DNA of 56,667 nt from Alphaproteobacteria bacterium (lineage in GTDB: Bacteria > Pseudomonadota > Alphaproteobacteria > JAQWUY01): the NCBI GenBank assembly GCA_029250225.1, contig JAQWUY010000022.1, positions 1 to 56,667 on the forward strand. The letters are read 5' to 3'. A program made the translations under genes and the position numbers. This document shows, piece after piece, positions 27,468 through 37,328 of the stretch (within the stretch, counting starts at the first letter, position 1; each line of letters begins with the position of its first letter). A model generated the notes under the pieces. The model saw only the letters and a program-made list of their open reading frames with translations, did no database searches and was not told where the DNA came from.

Positions 27468-28226
27468 CTATATTTTTTTCTTATTTTTACGCATTTTTAT
27501 AAATATTTTTTTTGGCACGCGCATATCTATTACACTTATTGGACGAGCTAATAAATTATTTTTTCTCGCATAATTACCTAGTGCTTCCCAAGCTTCTTTT
27601 GGTTCGTTGTACGGTAATTTAACAGTTATTTTATCTAGTATTATCAAATTCCAGCGACGATTTGAAATATATACACCAGCGACCACAATTTGTGACATAG
27701 TTTTGTCTGTTGTTATTAATTTCAAGAATTCTAAGGCTTTTATATTAGCATTTTTTCCTACTACTGTTTTTAGATGAGAAAATTTATTAATGTTTTTGTT
27801 ACTTATTACAATTCCGTCTTTATCAATTAAATTTAATTTTTTGTTATATTGCCAAATTGCAACAGGTTTTCTTTCCGTTATTTTAATATTAATTCGGTTT
27901 GGTAAAAATCTTTCTATTGTTGCTGATTTCACCCAACCTATTGATTCAATATCTTTTTTTATATCTTCTAAATCAACTCTAAATATAGATTGCCCATATT
28001 TTAATTTTGTTTTTTTAAGAATATCTTTCTTTGCGGTATTATGACGACCGTATAAAATAACATCTTGTAAAGCAAATCCATTATCTCTCATAAATAAGTG
28101 GAAATTGTTCGTTATTTTATTTGTTTTTTTGTCGTAATTAAAGGCAACTAAAAATGTAGCAAGAAATATAAACAATATAAATCTTTTTACAAATTTCCAA
28201 TTAGTTATTTTTTCTTTTATAGACAT
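27468..28226 (-). CDS. ftsQ: Cell division protein FtsQ
   Basis: Bitopic divisome protein of the FtsQBL complex. The 252-residue product has a short basic cytoplasmic tail, one membrane segment (RFILFIFLATFLVAF, about 15-29), then a periplasmic POTRA domain (from about residue 50: FALQDVILYGRHNTAKKDIL, ending in the ERKPVAIWQ turn) and the FtsQ beta domain (LKTVVGKNANIKALEFL). It sits 11 bases after ddlB and 12 before ftsA, the classic order. Confidence 0.92.
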   Translation of the reverse strand: MSIKEKITNWKFVKRFILFIFLATFLVAFNYDKKTNKITNNFHLFMRDNGFALQDVILYGRHNTAKKDILKKTKLKYGQSIFRVDLEDIKKDIESIGWVKSATIERFLPNRINIKITERKPVAIWQYNKKLNLIDKDGIVISNKNINKFSHLKTVVGKNANIKALEFLKLITTDKTMSQIVVAGVYISNRRWNLIILDKITVKLPYNEPKEAWEALGNYARKNNLLARPISVIDMRVPKKIFIKMRKNKKKI

Positions 28227-28237
28227 ATTTTTTTCTT

Positions 28238-29140
28238 TTAATCAGTTTGTGCTTGTTCTACTAATATATTTACTAAATCTGGCATATTTATGCCAATACT
28301 TTTTGCTTGTTCCGGTACAAGTGATAATTCAGTCATACCGGGTTGGGTATTTGTTTCTAGTGTCGCAATTATTTTGTTTTTGTTGTCGTAACGAAAATCA
28401 GTTCTACTTACACCACGGCAATTTAATATTTTATGGCACTTTTGTGCAATTTTCATTAATTCATCAGCTACATTTTTATCAATATCAGCAGGGCATATAT
28501 GTTCAGTTTTACCATCTGTATATTTTGCCTCATAATCATAAACCCCACTTTTTGGCTCTAATTCGGTTACATTTAATGCTTTACCATTTATTACAGCAAC
28601 AGTTAATTCTAGTCCTGAGATATATTTTTCAACCATAATGTCACCAAAATCCCACTCTGATAAATCAGGCAGAGGGCTATTTTCAAATACAATGTGTAAA
28701 CCAACACTACTACCTTCGCAAGCCGGTTTAATTACAAAAGGTTTACCAAATGGAATTTTGTCATAATTAAAATCTTGTGATTTAAATATTATATTTTCCG
28801 CAACCGGTATGTTATTTTTTTTATACAATTCAATAGTTTTTGGCTTGTTCATTGCTAAGTTTGAAGTTTCATAACCACTGTGCGTATATGGAATATTTAG
28901 TTTGTTTAATATTTTTTGAATACCGCCATCTTCGCCAAATAATCCGTGCAGTGCATTGAAAACTAGATCAAACCCGTCTAGTTGTTTTTTAATTGTATCA
29001 AAATCAGAACTTGTTATATCAACCTTGTGGACATCATAACCAAACTGCTTTAAGGCATTCAGACAAGAATTGCCGGAATTAAGGCTTATTTCGCGTTCGT
29101 TTGAAATTCCCCCCATTAATACAGCAATTTTTTTATTCAT
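28238..29140 (-). CDS. ddlB: D-alanine--D-alanine ligase
   Basis: Makes D-Ala-D-Ala for the peptidoglycan stem. ATP-grasp protein of 300 residues starting MNKKIAVLMGGISNEREISL, with HGLFGEDGGIQKIL, KPACEGSSVGLHIV and the metal-binding ETNTQPGMTELSL near the C-terminus. I chose the ATG at 29140; an in-frame TTG at 29149 is less likely because the AAGGA ribosome site lies nine bases from the ATG. The ATG overlaps the murB stop as ATGAATAA. The product feeds MurF, encoded in the same cluster. Confidence 0.95.
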   Translation of the reverse strand: MNKKIAVLMGGISNEREISLNSGNSCLNALKQFGYDVHKVDITSSDFDTIKKQLDGFDLVFNALHGLFGEDGGIQKILNKLNIPYTHSGYETSNLAMNKPKTIELYKKNNIPVAENIIFKSQDFNYDKIPFGKPFVIKPACEGSSVGLHIVFENSPLPDLSEWDFGDIMVEKYISGLELTVAVINGKALNVTELEPKSGVYDYEAKYTDGKTEHICPADIDKNVADELMKIAQKCHKILNCRGVSRTDFRYDNKNKIIATLETNTQPGMTELSLVPEQAKSIGINMPDLVNILVEQAQTD

Positions 29141-30032
29141 ATTTTCCAATCCTTTTTATTTCCCAATTTAAATCTATTCCTAATTCAGATTTTACGGTGT
29201 TTTTTGCTAATTCTCCTAGTTGTTCTAAGTCGTATGATGTTGCTGAACCTTGATTGATTAAAAAGTTACAATGTTGTTCAGAAATCTGCGCTCCACCAAT
29301 AACTTTACCCCTTAAATTAACTTGATCAATTAATTCCCAAGCCTTGTAATTATCTGGGTTACGGAAAGTTGAACCACCAGTACGAGATTTTATTGGCTGA
29401 CTATTAGTACGAGAAATATTTATTTCTTGCATTTTTTTGTTAATTTCTTCTTTTTTACCTATTTTGCCTTGGAATGTCGCACTTGTAAATATTACATTGT
29501 TTGCATAATCACAATGACGATATGAAAAATTCATTTGTTCTTTGCTAAGTGTTAATTTGTTACCTTGATAATCAAATCCTTGTGCAGAAACAAATATATC
29601 ACTTGTTTCGTTGCCATATGCACCGGCATTCATCACTATCGCTCCGCCTATACAACCAGGTATACCGGATAAAAATTCAAATCCGCTAATATTATTATTC
29701 ATTGCTAGCTTAGCAATTTTTAAATCACTATTTCCTGCCCCTGTACTTATTGTCGTATCTTTTACACAGGTTTTATTAAAATTGTTTAAACGAATAATAA
29801 CACCATCATAACCACCATCACGAACTAGTGTATTTGACCCTAATCCCATAGGGTATATTTTAATATTTGATGGTTTGTTTTTTAGAAAATATTCTAAATC
29901 ATTTTCATCAGATGGTGAAAATACAATCCCATTACCGCCAACACGAAACCAGCATAATTTTGATAGGGGTAATATTTGTATATTTCCTTTTGTTTTAGGT
30001 AATGAATCTATTATAGTATCTATATTATTCAT
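29133..30032 (-). CDS. murB: UDP-N-acetylenolpyruvoylglucosamine reductase
   Basis: FAD/NADPH enzyme that completes UDP-MurNAc. The product begins MNNIDTIIDSLPKTKGN (299 residues from the ATG at 30032) and shows LCWFRVGGNGIVF, PMGLGSNTLVRDGGYDGVII, the FAD-site segment FEFLSGIPGCIGGAIVMNAGAYG, the proton-donor region SRTGGSTFRNP and a final Glu in KSELGIDLNWEIKRIG. This is the type I form. Longer in-frame starts exist to 30071, but the ATG at 30032 gives an eight-base ATGAATAA overlap with murC, matching other junctions in this cluster. The downstream overlap with ddlB has the same form. Confidence 0.94.
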   Translation of the reverse strand: MNNIDTIIDSLPKTKGNIQILPLSKLCWFRVGGNGIVFSPSDENDLEYFLKNKPSNIKIYPMGLGSNTLVRDGGYDGVIIRLNNFNKTCVKDTTISTGAGNSDLKIAKLAMNNNISGFEFLSGIPGCIGGAIVMNAGAYGNETSDIFVSAQGFDYQGNKLTLSKEQMNFSYRHCDYANNVIFTSATFQGKIGKKEEINKKMQEINISRTNSQPIKSRTGGSTFRNPDNYKAWELIDQVNLRGKVIGGAQISEQHCNFLINQGSATSYDLEQLGELAKNTVKSELGIDLNWEIKRIGKYE

Positions 30033-31416
30033 CGCTAATTTCATAAGCCCATTTTGTAATATCCCCAGCACCCATAAAAATTACAATATCTTCACTTTTA
30101 ACAGTTTTTGCTAGGGTAGTTTTTAAATCTTGGAAATTTTTTTGATATGATGCATTTTTATGTCCAGATGTTATAATATTTTTCGTTAAATTTTCTGAAT
30201 TAACATTATCAATAGGCTCTTCGTTTGCTGAATAAACAGGTAATATATGAACATAGTCGGCATCACCAAAACAAGTTGAGAAATCTTTGAATAAATTTTG
30301 TAAGCGAGTATATCTGTGGGGTTGCATAATAGCGTGAATTTTTCCACTTGTTGAACTGCGCCCAGCTTGTAAAGTTGCTTTTATTTCAACAGGGTGGTGA
30401 GCATAATCATCAATTACTTTTGCCCCGTTAAATGTTCCTGTATTTGTGAAACGGCGTTTTACACCCTTAAACTTTTGATAAAGTTTTTGAATTTTATTGT
30501 TTTCTATACCAACTTCCATAGCAGCAGCTATTGAGGCTAGTGTATTTTGAATATTATGTTTTCCATTAATCGGAATAAATAAATCTTTAATGTTTCCATT
30601 TTTCGTAATTACATCAAATGTAGTTCCTTTTATATCGGTTCTAATATTATCAGCTCTTACATCAGCTTTGCTGTTAAGGCCGTATGTTATTACTCTGCGG
30701 TTTTTGATTTTTAAGCGGAGTTTTTGCACCTCTTTATTATCTGTACATAAAATAGCCACCCCGTAAAAAGGTATATTCTCAACGAATTGAGAGAATGCTT
30801 TTTTCACAGAATCAAAGTCACCATAAAAATCTAGGTGTTCAGGATCAATATTACTTACAATTGCTATTGTTGCAGGTAAACGAGTAAAAGAACCGTCAGA
30901 TTCATCAGCTTCGGCAACAAGCCATTTACCTTCGCCCAATTTTGCATTAGAACCAAATTTATTAATAATCCCACCATTTATAATTGTTGGGTTTAATCCC
31001 GCTTCGCTTAGTGCATGTGCAACTAGGGAAGTTGTGGTTGTTTTCCCGTGTGTCCCAGCAATAGCAATAGACAGGCGAAGTCGCATAACTTCGGCTAGCA
31101 TTTCTGAGCGGTGAACAATAGGGATATCATTTTTTTGTGCTGATATGTATTCAGGATTATCTTCTTTAATTGCTGTTGATATAACTATGGCTTCGGCACT
31201 AGCAACATTACTTTTATTTTGCCCGATAAATATTTTTATCCCCATATTTTCAAGTCGTTTTGTTGTATCAGATTCTTTGATATCGGAGCCGGTTATTTCA
31301 TAGCCTAAGTTAAATAATATTTCTGCGATACCACTCATACCAATTCCACCAATACCAATAAAATGAAGTTTACCGATATTTACAGGCATTTGCATTGTAA
31401 TGGGTTGTCGTTTCAT
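30025..31416 (-). CDS. murC: UDP-N-acetylmuramate--L-alanine ligase
   Basis: Adds L-Ala to UDP-MurNAc. Mur ligase of 463 residues with N-terminal LHFIGIGGIGMSGIAEIL, ATP-binding AGTHGKTTTTSLVAHAL around 117-124, the central EADESDGSF, and DDYAHHPVEIKATLQA in the C-terminal domain. A methionine six codons into the frame could be an alternative start. It begins one base after murG ends and overlaps murB. Confidence 0.96.
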   Translation of the reverse strand: MKRQPITMQMPVNIGKLHFIGIGGIGMSGIAEILFNLGYEITGSDIKESDTTKRLENMGIKIFIGQNKSNVASAEAIVISTAIKEDNPEYISAQKNDIPIVHRSEMLAEVMRLRLSIAIAGTHGKTTTTSLVAHALSEAGLNPTIINGGIINKFGSNAKLGEGKWLVAEADESDGSFTRLPATIAIVSNIDPEHLDFYGDFDSVKKAFSQFVENIPFYGVAILCTDNKEVQKLRLKIKNRRVITYGLNSKADVRADNIRTDIKGTTFDVITKNGNIKDLFIPINGKHNIQNTLASIAAAMEVGIENNKIQKLYQKFKGVKRRFTNTGTFNGAKVIDDYAHHPVEIKATLQAGRSSTSGKIHAIMQPHRYTRLQNLFKDFSTCFGDADYVHILPVYSANEEPIDNVNSENLTKNIITSGHKNASYQKNFQDLKTTLAKTVKSEDIVIFMGAGDITKWAYEISDE

Positions 31417-31417
31417 A

Positions 31418-32470
31418 TTACTTCCTTATGTTTTCCAGTATTGTATTGCCAAGTAATTCATCTGCATTAATCACAGCAAAAGACTTAGCACATTTTGACA
31501 TTTGCTCTAATTTATTTTTTACTATAATCGAATCTATAGCTTTTTGCAAAGCTTGTTGTGAAAAATCGTCTTGATTAATTATTATACCACCTCCGGCATC
31601 AGCAATAGATTTAGCATTGTAATATTGATGGTTGTTTGCGGCGTATTTATACGGCACATATATTGTTGGAATACCTGCACAGGAATTCTCCATAACAGTT
31701 CCAGCTCCTGAACGACAGATAGCAAGGTGAGTTTCTTTTAAAACATCAGACATATTTGCAATAAATGTTTTTACACTAGCATTCATATTGTGTTTTTTAT
31801 AAAATGTTTTTATTTCTTCTAATTGTTCTGGGCGTGCTTGGTGTGTTATTGTCATTTTATCTTTATATTTTAATAATGCACTTGGTATAACTTCACCAAA
31901 TATTTTTGCACCCTGTGAACCACCGGTAACTAATACATTGATATTATCATTATTTCTTAGATAAATGTTTTTATATAATGCTTTAATTTCAGTTCTTATG
32001 GGGTTTCCAGTGTGTATAGTTTTTGCTTTCAAAGCTAGTGTTTTTGGAAACGCTGTTGCGACTATTTTAGCAAACCTTGAAAGCATTCTATTTGCTCGAC
32101 CAGCGTAGGCATTTTGCTCGTGTAATATAATTGGAATTTTTAATGAATATCCAGCAAAAATAACAGGAAAGCTAGCATACCCGCCAAATCCAACAATTGC
32201 ATCTGGTTTTATATTTTTTAAATGTTTACGGGCTTTAAAAAATCCATATGTTATTTTAAACCCAGCTTTTGATTTACCCGTTATACCAGTTCCCGATATT
32301 TGACTAGATGGAACATTGTATATAGGTATGTTTTTATCCGACCATTTAACACCACGACTATCTGTCAATAAATATAAATTACAATTTCGCTCCATTAAGT
32401 ATTTAGCTGTTGAGATAGCAGGGAATATATGTCCCCCAGTTCCTCCGGTTGTTATTACTATTTTTTTCAT
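31418..32470 (-). CDS. murG: Lipid II synthase MurG (GlcNAc transferase)
   Basis: Membrane-associated glycosyltransferase that converts lipid I to lipid II. The 350-residue GT-B protein starts KKIVITTGGTGGHIFPAI, with the first G-loop; the others are IVGFGGYASFPVIFAG and VTGGSQGAKIF. LHEQNAYAGRANRML and CRSGAGTVMENSCAGIPTIYV match the acceptor and UDP-GlcNAc sites. It follows ftsW by 23 bases. Confidence 0.96.
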   Translation of the reverse strand: MKKIVITTGGTGGHIFPAISTAKYLMERNCNLYLLTDSRGVKWSDKNIPIYNVPSSQISGTGITGKSKAGFKITYGFFKARKHLKNIKPDAIVGFGGYASFPVIFAGYSLKIPIILHEQNAYAGRANRMLSRFAKIVATAFPKTLALKAKTIHTGNPIRTEIKALYKNIYLRNNDNINVLVTGGSQGAKIFGEVIPSALLKYKDKMTITHQARPEQLEEIKTFYKKHNMNASVKTFIANMSDVLKETHLAICRSGAGTVMENSCAGIPTIYVPYKYAANNHQYYNAKSIADAGGGIIINQDDFSQQALQKAIDSIIVKNKLEQMSKCAKSFAVINADELLGNTILENIRK

Positions 32471-32493
32471 AATTATTCTTTCTCAGTGTATTT

Positions 32494-33609
32494 TTACGCT
32501 ATATCCCGTCTACGAGTTAATGCTATTATTAATCCTAATCCCATAGATATTCCAATATATGATGAACCACCTGCGGATATTAAAGGTAGTGTCATTCCTT
32601 TTGCGGGGATTAGACCTATTGTTGAACTTATATTAATTGCCGTTTGTAATGCAAATTGAATAGCAATTCCTAGTATTGCTAACATAATAAATAAATCATC
32701 TTGTTTGCGAACTTGTTTTAACATTGCATTTATTATAAAAGTGAAAAGAGTTATTAATAATATACAAAATAATATCCCGCCTTCTTCACCTATTACAGCA
32801 AAAATAAAATCTGTGTTGGCGTCTGGAATTTTATATTTGTTTGTTCCAGAACCCCATTTGAAACTTAGCCAACCACCATCAGCAAATGATTGTAATGATT
32901 TGTCAACTTGATATGTATCGTTTTTGTCGGGCATAATCCAACTATCAATTCTTGATTGGAAATGTGGCATAAATAAATAAGCAGTAATAATACCTATTAT
33001 TACGAGAAGCATAATATATAATACACCTTGTATGCTTAATCCGACGACAAATAATTGACCAACCCATATAGCGGTAAGTAATATTGTTTGACCCATATCG
33101 GGTTGAATAATGAATAAAATAGCAAATGTAATAAACAAGCCAAAAGACATTGCAATCCCAGGAATTTTTAAATTTTTGTATTGTGCGCTAAACAGCAGGG
33201 CTGAAAATGTGGCAAAGATAGGTTTAACAAATTCTGTTGGTTGTACTGAAAAACCGAATATTTGTATCCAGCGGATTGCTCCTTTTTTCTCAATCCCTAT
33301 AAATTGCATTAATATTAATGTTATTATTAAAGCAAAACCACCAAATATAGCAATTCGTTTTATCCATTTTATATTTAAGAATGAAAAAAATAGAAATGTT
33401 GTAATACCCAATAATACAAATAATAGATATTTCTTGTTTATGGAAGTTGTAATTCCTACTACTTTTTCATTATTATAATTGGGTGCTGTGATACTTATTA
33501 ATATTCCGACAAACATTAATAATATAATTTTTTTAAATAATGGTTTATCAATTGACCACCACCAACGCGCAACAAGGGATTTATCTGAACGAGATAGCAT
33601 ATTAATCAT
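32494..33609 (-). CDS. ftsW: Cell division protein FtsW (SEDS glycosyltransferase)
   Basis: SEDS-family polytopic membrane protein that polymerises septal glycan with FtsI. The 371-residue protein has about ten membrane helices. Family landmarks are RWIQIFGFSVQPTEFVKPIF, QPDMGQTILL, the large periplasmic loop with FADGGWLSFKWGSGTNKYKIPDANTD (read in part), FAVIGEEGG and the C-terminal LIPAKGMTLPLISAGGSS. The ATG at 33609 overlaps the murD stop by eight bases; a second ATG three codons on is possible. Confidence 0.95.
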   Translation of the reverse strand: MINMLSRSDKSLVARWWWSIDKPLFKKIILLMFVGILISITAPNYNNEKVVGITTSINKKYLLFVLLGITTFLFFSFLNIKWIKRIAIFGGFALIITLILMQFIGIEKKGAIRWIQIFGFSVQPTEFVKPIFATFSALLFSAQYKNLKIPGIAMSFGLFITFAILFIIQPDMGQTILLTAIWVGQLFVVGLSIQGVLYIMLLVIIGIITAYLFMPHFQSRIDSWIMPDKNDTYQVDKSLQSFADGGWLSFKWGSGTNKYKIPDANTDFIFAVIGEEGGILFCILLITLFTFIINAMLKQVRKQDDLFIMLAILGIAIQFALQTAINISSTIGLIPAKGMTLPLISAGGSSYIGISMGLGLIIALTRRRDIA

Positions 33610-34888
33610 TGTTTAGGCTTTCAACTATTTTAATAAAACAATCGCCTCTGTGTTCAAAATTTTTAAATTTATCGAATGATGCACAGGCAGGGGATAATAA
33701 TATAACTTTTTTAATATCTTTGTTATTTTTCTTTGCTGTTTCATATGCTTTAAGTGTTGCATTTTCAAGAGTTTGACAATTTTCATAAGGAATTTTTGTT
33801 GTTTCTAGGTAGTTCAATAAATTTTTAGAATTTTCCCCAATAACAAATACCTTTATTACATTTTTAATATTTTTACTTAGAATTGTATAATCTGAATCCT
33901 TTTCTTGTCCCCCAGCGATTAAATAAATATTTTCATAAGAAGACAAGGCATTGGTTGCCGATACTGGATTTGTGGCTTTACTATCATTAATAAATAATAT
34001 GTTGTTATCATCTTTTATTATTTGTTGTCGGTGTTTTAAGCCTTTAAATGATTTTATCGCATTCTCAATAGTATATTCATCTATTCCAACTTGTTTAGCA
34101 ACAGCCACAGCACAAGCAATATTTTGATTATTATGCTTTCCTTTTAAATTATCGTAACTTTTTTTAATATCTTTTGCTGAAACAGTTATTTTATTTTTAT
34201 GATTTATTTGTTTGTCCAGTTTTTTACCGTATTTATCGTCAGTACATATAATAGGGGTATTATCATCTTTTATATTGTTAAATATTTTTGCTTTTGCATT
34301 AAAATAATTATCCATTGTTTTGTGCCATTGCAAGTGGTCAGATGTCAGGTTTATAAATAAAGATATATCAAAATTTACATTTGGAGTTCTCTCCAACATA
34401 TAAGATGACATTTCTAGTATGTAAAACTCACCTTTATTTAGTTTTTCCAGTGATACGGCGGGTGTGCCAAAGTTACCTCCGACTACATTTTTAATTTTTG
34501 CAGTATTAAGTATATGTGAAATTAATGCAGTTGTGGTTGACTTGCCGTTTGTCCCTGTAATACCGATATATTTTGCTTGTTGATTTGTTTCCCACAATAA
34601 TTGGACTTCACCAATTAATGGTATTTTATTTTTGATTGCATTTTTACAAATTGGGTTTTCGTTACTTATACCTGGTGAAACAACTATAAAATCAAATTGT
34701 TTTAAGTCTGTTTTATTTAGATCCGATATTTTAAGATTTTTATCCGTTATGTCATCTAATTTATTTTTATTTTCATCCCAAACAACAACATCAGCGCCTT
34801 TATCTAATAAAAAATGAGCAACACTTGTGCCAGAAATACCCAATCCAAATACAGCTATTTTTTTATTATCATAAAAATCAATATTCAT
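33602..34888 (-). CDS. murD: UDP-MurNAc-L-alanine--D-glutamate ligase
   Basis: Third cytoplasmic stem-peptide enzyme. The 428-residue Mur ligase starts with KIAVFGLGISGTSVAHFLL, has the ATP site GITGTNGKSTTTALISH around 110, the LEMSSYMLERTP substrate segment, LTSDHLQWH, and FINDSKATNPVSATNALSSY in the C-terminal domain. Its start abuts the mraY stop with no gap and its end overlaps ftsW. Confidence 0.95.
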   Translation of the reverse strand: MNIDFYDNKKIAVFGLGISGTSVAHFLLDKGADVVVWDENKNKLDDITDKNLKISDLNKTDLKQFDFIVVSPGISNENPICKNAIKNKIPLIGEVQLLWETNQQAKYIGITGTNGKSTTTALISHILNTAKIKNVVGGNFGTPAVSLEKLNKGEFYILEMSSYMLERTPNVNFDISLFINLTSDHLQWHKTMDNYFNAKAKIFNNIKDDNTPIICTDDKYGKKLDKQINHKNKITVSAKDIKKSYDNLKGKHNNQNIACAVAVAKQVGIDEYTIENAIKSFKGLKHRQQIIKDDNNILFINDSKATNPVSATNALSSYENIYLIAGGQEKDSDYTILSKNIKNVIKVFVIGENSKNLLNYLETTKIPYENCQTLENATLKAYETAKKNNKDIKKVILLSPACASFDKFKNFEHRGDCFIKIVESLNND

Positions 34889-35965
34889 CTATCTTAACTT
34901 TAAAGTCGCAAGTCCAATAATCGCAAGAATAAGTGCAATAATCCAAAACCTTATTACAATCGTACTTTCGTGCCAGCCTTTTTTTTCATAATGATGATGT
35001 AAAGGCGCCATTGCAAAAACTCGCTTGCCTGTTAATTTAAAACTTATTACTTGTATTATTACACTAGTTGTTTCTAATACAAATAGCCCGCCTATTATTG
35101 CAAGAACAAGTTCGTGTTTTGTAATCACAGCAATTGTTCCCAAAGCTCCGCCAAGTGACAATGAACCTGTATCACCCATAAATAATTTTGCTGGTGGTGC
35201 ATTAAACCATAAAAATCCAAGTGAAGCACCAACTAATGCTCCGCAGAAAATAGAAATTTCACCTACATTTTTTACATACGGAATAAATAAATATTCCGAA
35301 TAAATTACATTGCCGACGATATAAGATATTAAACCAAAGCAAGCCCCCGCTATCATTACAGGAACTATCGCAAGACCATCAAGTCCATCGGTTAAATTAA
35401 CTGCATTTGAAGAACCAATAATTACGAAAATAGCGAATGGAATAAATAATATTCCCAAATCTAACAAGTAGTTTTTCATAAAGGGTATTGCAAGTGTAGT
35501 TTTTAATTCGCTTGCAAATTCATATTGAGCTACATAAACCGCGATAAAAGAGATTAAAATTTGTAGTAAAAGTTTTAGTTTTCCGGATAAATCTTGTTTT
35601 GATAATTTTAAATAATCATCTAGTAATCCAATTAATCCATATCCAATAGTAATAATTAAGACCACCCAAACATATTTGTTTGTAATATCGCTCCAAATGA
35701 TTGTGGAAATACTTATTGATAATAAGATAATTAATCCACCCATTGACGGAGTACCGTGTTTTTTTAAATGGGTTTCAGGTGTGTATTTACGAACATTTGA
35801 AGCACCGTTTTGTATTTTTTTCAACCATTTAATAAATAGTGGGGTAACAAGAAATGATATACATAACGCAGTAATTAACGCACCGCCTGTACGAACAGTT
35901 ATATAACGAAATAAGTTAAAAATTTGTGAGTATTCATCTAGTTGAGGTAAAAAATTATATAACAT
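34889..35965 (-). CDS. mraY: Phospho-MurNAc-pentapeptide translocase MraY
   Basis: Polytopic membrane transferase that makes lipid I from UDP-MurNAc-pentapeptide and undecaprenyl phosphate. The 358-residue protein has about ten membrane helices. Conserved features seen are [14 protein letters not shown], the magnesium and catalytic Asp region [39 protein letters not shown] and the His triad [12 protein letters not shown]. It starts nine bases after murF. Confidence 0.97.
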   Translation of the reverse strand: MLYNFLPQLDEYSQIFNLFRYITVRTGGALITALCISFLVTPLFIKWLKKIQNGASNVRKYTPETHLKKHGTPSMGGLIILLSISISTIIWSDITNKYVWVVLIITIGYGLIGLLDDYLKLSKQDLSGKLKLLLQILISFIAVYVAQYEFASELKTTLAIPFMKNYLLDLGILFIPFAIFVIIGSSNAVNLTDGLDGLAIVPVMIAGACFGLISYIVGNVIYSEYLFIPYVKNVGEISIFCGALVGASLGFLWFNAPPAKLFMGDTGSLSLGGALGTIAVITKHELVLAIIGGLFVLETTSVIIQVISFKLTGKRVFAMAPLHHHYEKKGWHESTIVIRFWIIALILAIIGLATLKLR

Positions 35966-35974
35966 TATATATTC

Positions 35975-37327
35975 CTATTGTCCTTTTATCTTTTCTATAA
36001 TAATTTTCATATTTGAACCTAATGAACCTTTTACCATAATAGTATCCCCATCCCTTAATAATTTTAACACTTGTTTAGATAATATACTAGAATTATTTTC
36101 CCAAGCACCGCAAATGTTGGGCGGGCATAATTTATATAATTCGTGCATATATTTTCCACAAGCAAAAACAATATCAATATTGTTTTTATTTATATCATCG
36201 ATTAATTCTTTATGTAAGTTAGAGCTATCTTTTCCCAGTTCTAACATATCACCAAGAACGGCAATTCTTCGTCCTTTTGTTTTTGTTAAACTAAGAACTT
36301 CCAGAGCCGACCTCATAGAAGTAGGCGAAGCATTATAACTTTCATCAAACAAGGTAATTTCACCGTCTTTAATTTTTACTTTCTCTGATGAACCGCGCCC
36401 AACTGTTGGTTTAGTATCTTGTATTTTTTTTATGGCATTTGATAGGTTTAACCCTAGCTCTGATATTACATTTAACACAGCTAGTGTATTGAGTATTCTG
36501 TGAGAACCTAACCCGTTAATCTTAACTTTAATTTCTTTTCCAGATATATCTAGTGATACAGTTTGATGGTTATTTATTATCTCTATGTCTTTTATATTAT
36601 TTTTGCCATATGAAACGATGTTATTTGTGTTTTGTTGAGCATTTTCTAGTATTATTTCAGTGCAATTTGTAGAATTATTGTAAATTGCAATTCCATTTTT
36701 ATTTAAGCCGTTAAATATTTCAGATTTAGCTTGTGCGATTTGATTTATCCCATCAAAAAATTCTATGTGATTATTTTCAACAGAAACAACAACCGCAATA
36801 TCTGGTTTAGCGATTTTTGTTAATGCATCTATTTCTAGTAAACTAGACATACCCATTTCAATTATTATAAATTTTGCATCTAGTGGGGCGTGTGCAAGAG
36901 TTAAGGGTACACCTAAGTGATTGTTTAAGTTTCCACTTGTGGCATATGTTTCACCGTATGTTGATAAGGTATTTTTCAACATATCTTTTGTTGTTGTTTT
37001 TCCGACAGAACCGGTAATACCAATTATCTTTCCTTGTAATTTATTGCGAGCATAAATACCTATGTCTGTTAATGCCTGCATTGTGTCTTTTACTAATATC
37101 TGCGGGATATCTAAGTTTGATTTTTTTGAGACTATTACAGCAACAGCACCTTTTGAAATTGCAGTTTCAATATATTTATGGCCATCTGATTTTTCTGTTT
37201 TAAGAGCAATAAATATATCACCTTTTTTAATCTTACGACTATCTAGGCAAATACAACTTGATTGCCAGTTGTTTTTTTCACAATCGCCACCAGTTGCTTT
37301 TATAATCTCATCTTTATTCCACAGCAT
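35975..37327 (-). CDS. murF: UDP-MurNAc-tripeptide--D-Ala-D-Ala ligase
   Basis: Adds the dipeptide made by Ddl. The 450-residue Mur ligase has SRKIKKGDIFIALKTEKSDG in its N-terminal UDP-binding domain, the ATP site GITGSVGKTTTKDML near residue 103, the IEMGMSSLLEIDAL segment, and DESYNASPTSMRSALEVL in the C-terminal domain. It follows murE with a one-base gap. Confidence 0.95.
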   Translation of the reverse strand: MLWNKDEIIKATGGDCEKNNWQSSCICLDSRKIKKGDIFIALKTEKSDGHKYIETAISKGAVAVIVSKKSNLDIPQILVKDTMQALTDIGIYARNKLQGKIIGITGSVGKTTTKDMLKNTLSTYGETYATSGNLNNHLGVPLTLAHAPLDAKFIIIEMGMSSLLEIDALTKIAKPDIAVVVSVENNHIEFFDGINQIAQAKSEIFNGLNKNGIAIYNNSTNCTEIILENAQQNTNNIVSYGKNNIKDIEIINNHQTVSLDISGKEIKVKINGLGSHRILNTLAVLNVISELGLNLSNAIKKIQDTKPTVGRGSSEKVKIKDGEITLFDESYNASPTSMRSALEVLSLTKTKGRRIAVLGDMLELGKDSSNLHKELIDDINKNNIDIVFACGKYMHELYKLCPPNICGAWENNSSILSKQVLKLLRDGDTIMVKGSLGSNMKIIIEKIKGQ

Positions 37328-37328
37328 A